A stretch of 16,442 bases of DNA, taken from the NCBI GenBank assembly GCA_023212695.1, contig JALCCG010000379.1, positions 1-16,442 of the forward strand, read 5' to 3'. Of this stretch, positions 16,362 to 16,442 are shown piece after piece (position 1 is the stretch's first letter; the number at the start of each line of letters is the position of its first letter). Below the pieces are notes generated by a model. That model was not told the DNA's origin, searched no databases, and saw nothing but the letters and a program-made list of their open reading frames with translations. The translations under genes and the position numbers were made by a program. The stretch is from Sporisorium sorghi (lineage: Eukaryota; Basidiomycota; Ustilaginomycetes; Ustilaginales; Ustilaginaceae).

Positions 16362-16442
16362 CCCAGTTTTTTAACGGCGCGAGCATTAACCAACTTCCTC
16401 TTCACCTCTTCTACCACCACCCCCCCTCATTCCACTTTTACC
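16119..16442. promoter_or_regulatory. COA3 promoter and probable promoter of a gene beyond the window
   Basis: These 324 bases lie upstream of COA3 and run to the window end. The last ~80 bases are C/T-rich on the plus strand, as seen in other leaders here, so a plus-strand gene may begin just outside. No coding region is visible inside the window. Confidence 0.45.
16323..16360. repeat. Poly-A tract, 38 A
   Basis: An uninterrupted run of A occupies 16323-16360, about 205 bases upstream of the COA3 start. It is the third long A/T homopolymer in a promoter position in this window. Confidence 0.95.

Overview
The window looks like a piece of a fungal nuclear chromosome. It is GC-rich and gene-dense, the introns are few and short (74-257 nt, GT...AG), and most genes are long uninterrupted frames. 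The proteins are typical fungal housekeeping proteins. My best guess is a basidiomycete of the smut lineage (Ustilaginomycotina). That is an inference from gene style and has not been tested against any database.

Layout, left to right. 1-901: poly-T tract and leader, no gene. 902-2905 (+): HEN1-type small-RNA 3'-end 2'-O-methyltransferase. 3114-5339 (-): YL1/Swc2/Vps72, the H2A.Z-handling subunit of SWR1. 5340-5877: divergent promoter with a 52-A tract. 5878-6512 (+, one intron): Cwf18/CCDC12 spliceosome protein. 6689-8491 (-): ADE4, amidophosphoribosyltransferase. 8492-9820: large divergent promoter region full of simple repeats. 9821-11233 (+): methionine aminopeptidase 2. 11374-12113 (-, one intron): macro-domain protein. 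12436-13064 (+, one poly-C intron): Mgr2/Romo1 family protein. 13346-15091 (-): mitochondrial-type phospholipid scramblase. 15631-16118 (-, one intron): cytochrome c oxidase assembly factor Coa3. The end carries a 38-A tract and probably the promoter of a gene beyond the window.

The first eight genes alternate strand strictly, so promoters are shared in divergent pairs and 3' ends converge at 140-281 bp. Four genes needed splice modelling: Cwf18, the macro protein, Mgr2 and Coa3. In each case the spliced C-terminus restores family motifs that the unspliced frame lacks.

The genes do not form one pathway. They cover RNA modification, chromatin, splicing, purine synthesis, N-terminal protein processing and ADP-ribose metabolism. 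The last three (Mgr2, scramblase, Coa3) all point to mitochondria. I see no mobile-element genes, CRISPR, tRNA or rRNA. The points most worth a second look are the HEN1 protein with its long C-terminal extension and possible frameshift, a degenerate second copy of exon 1 and its splice donor inside the poly-C intron of the Mgr2 gene, and the very long A/T homopolymers in promoter regions.
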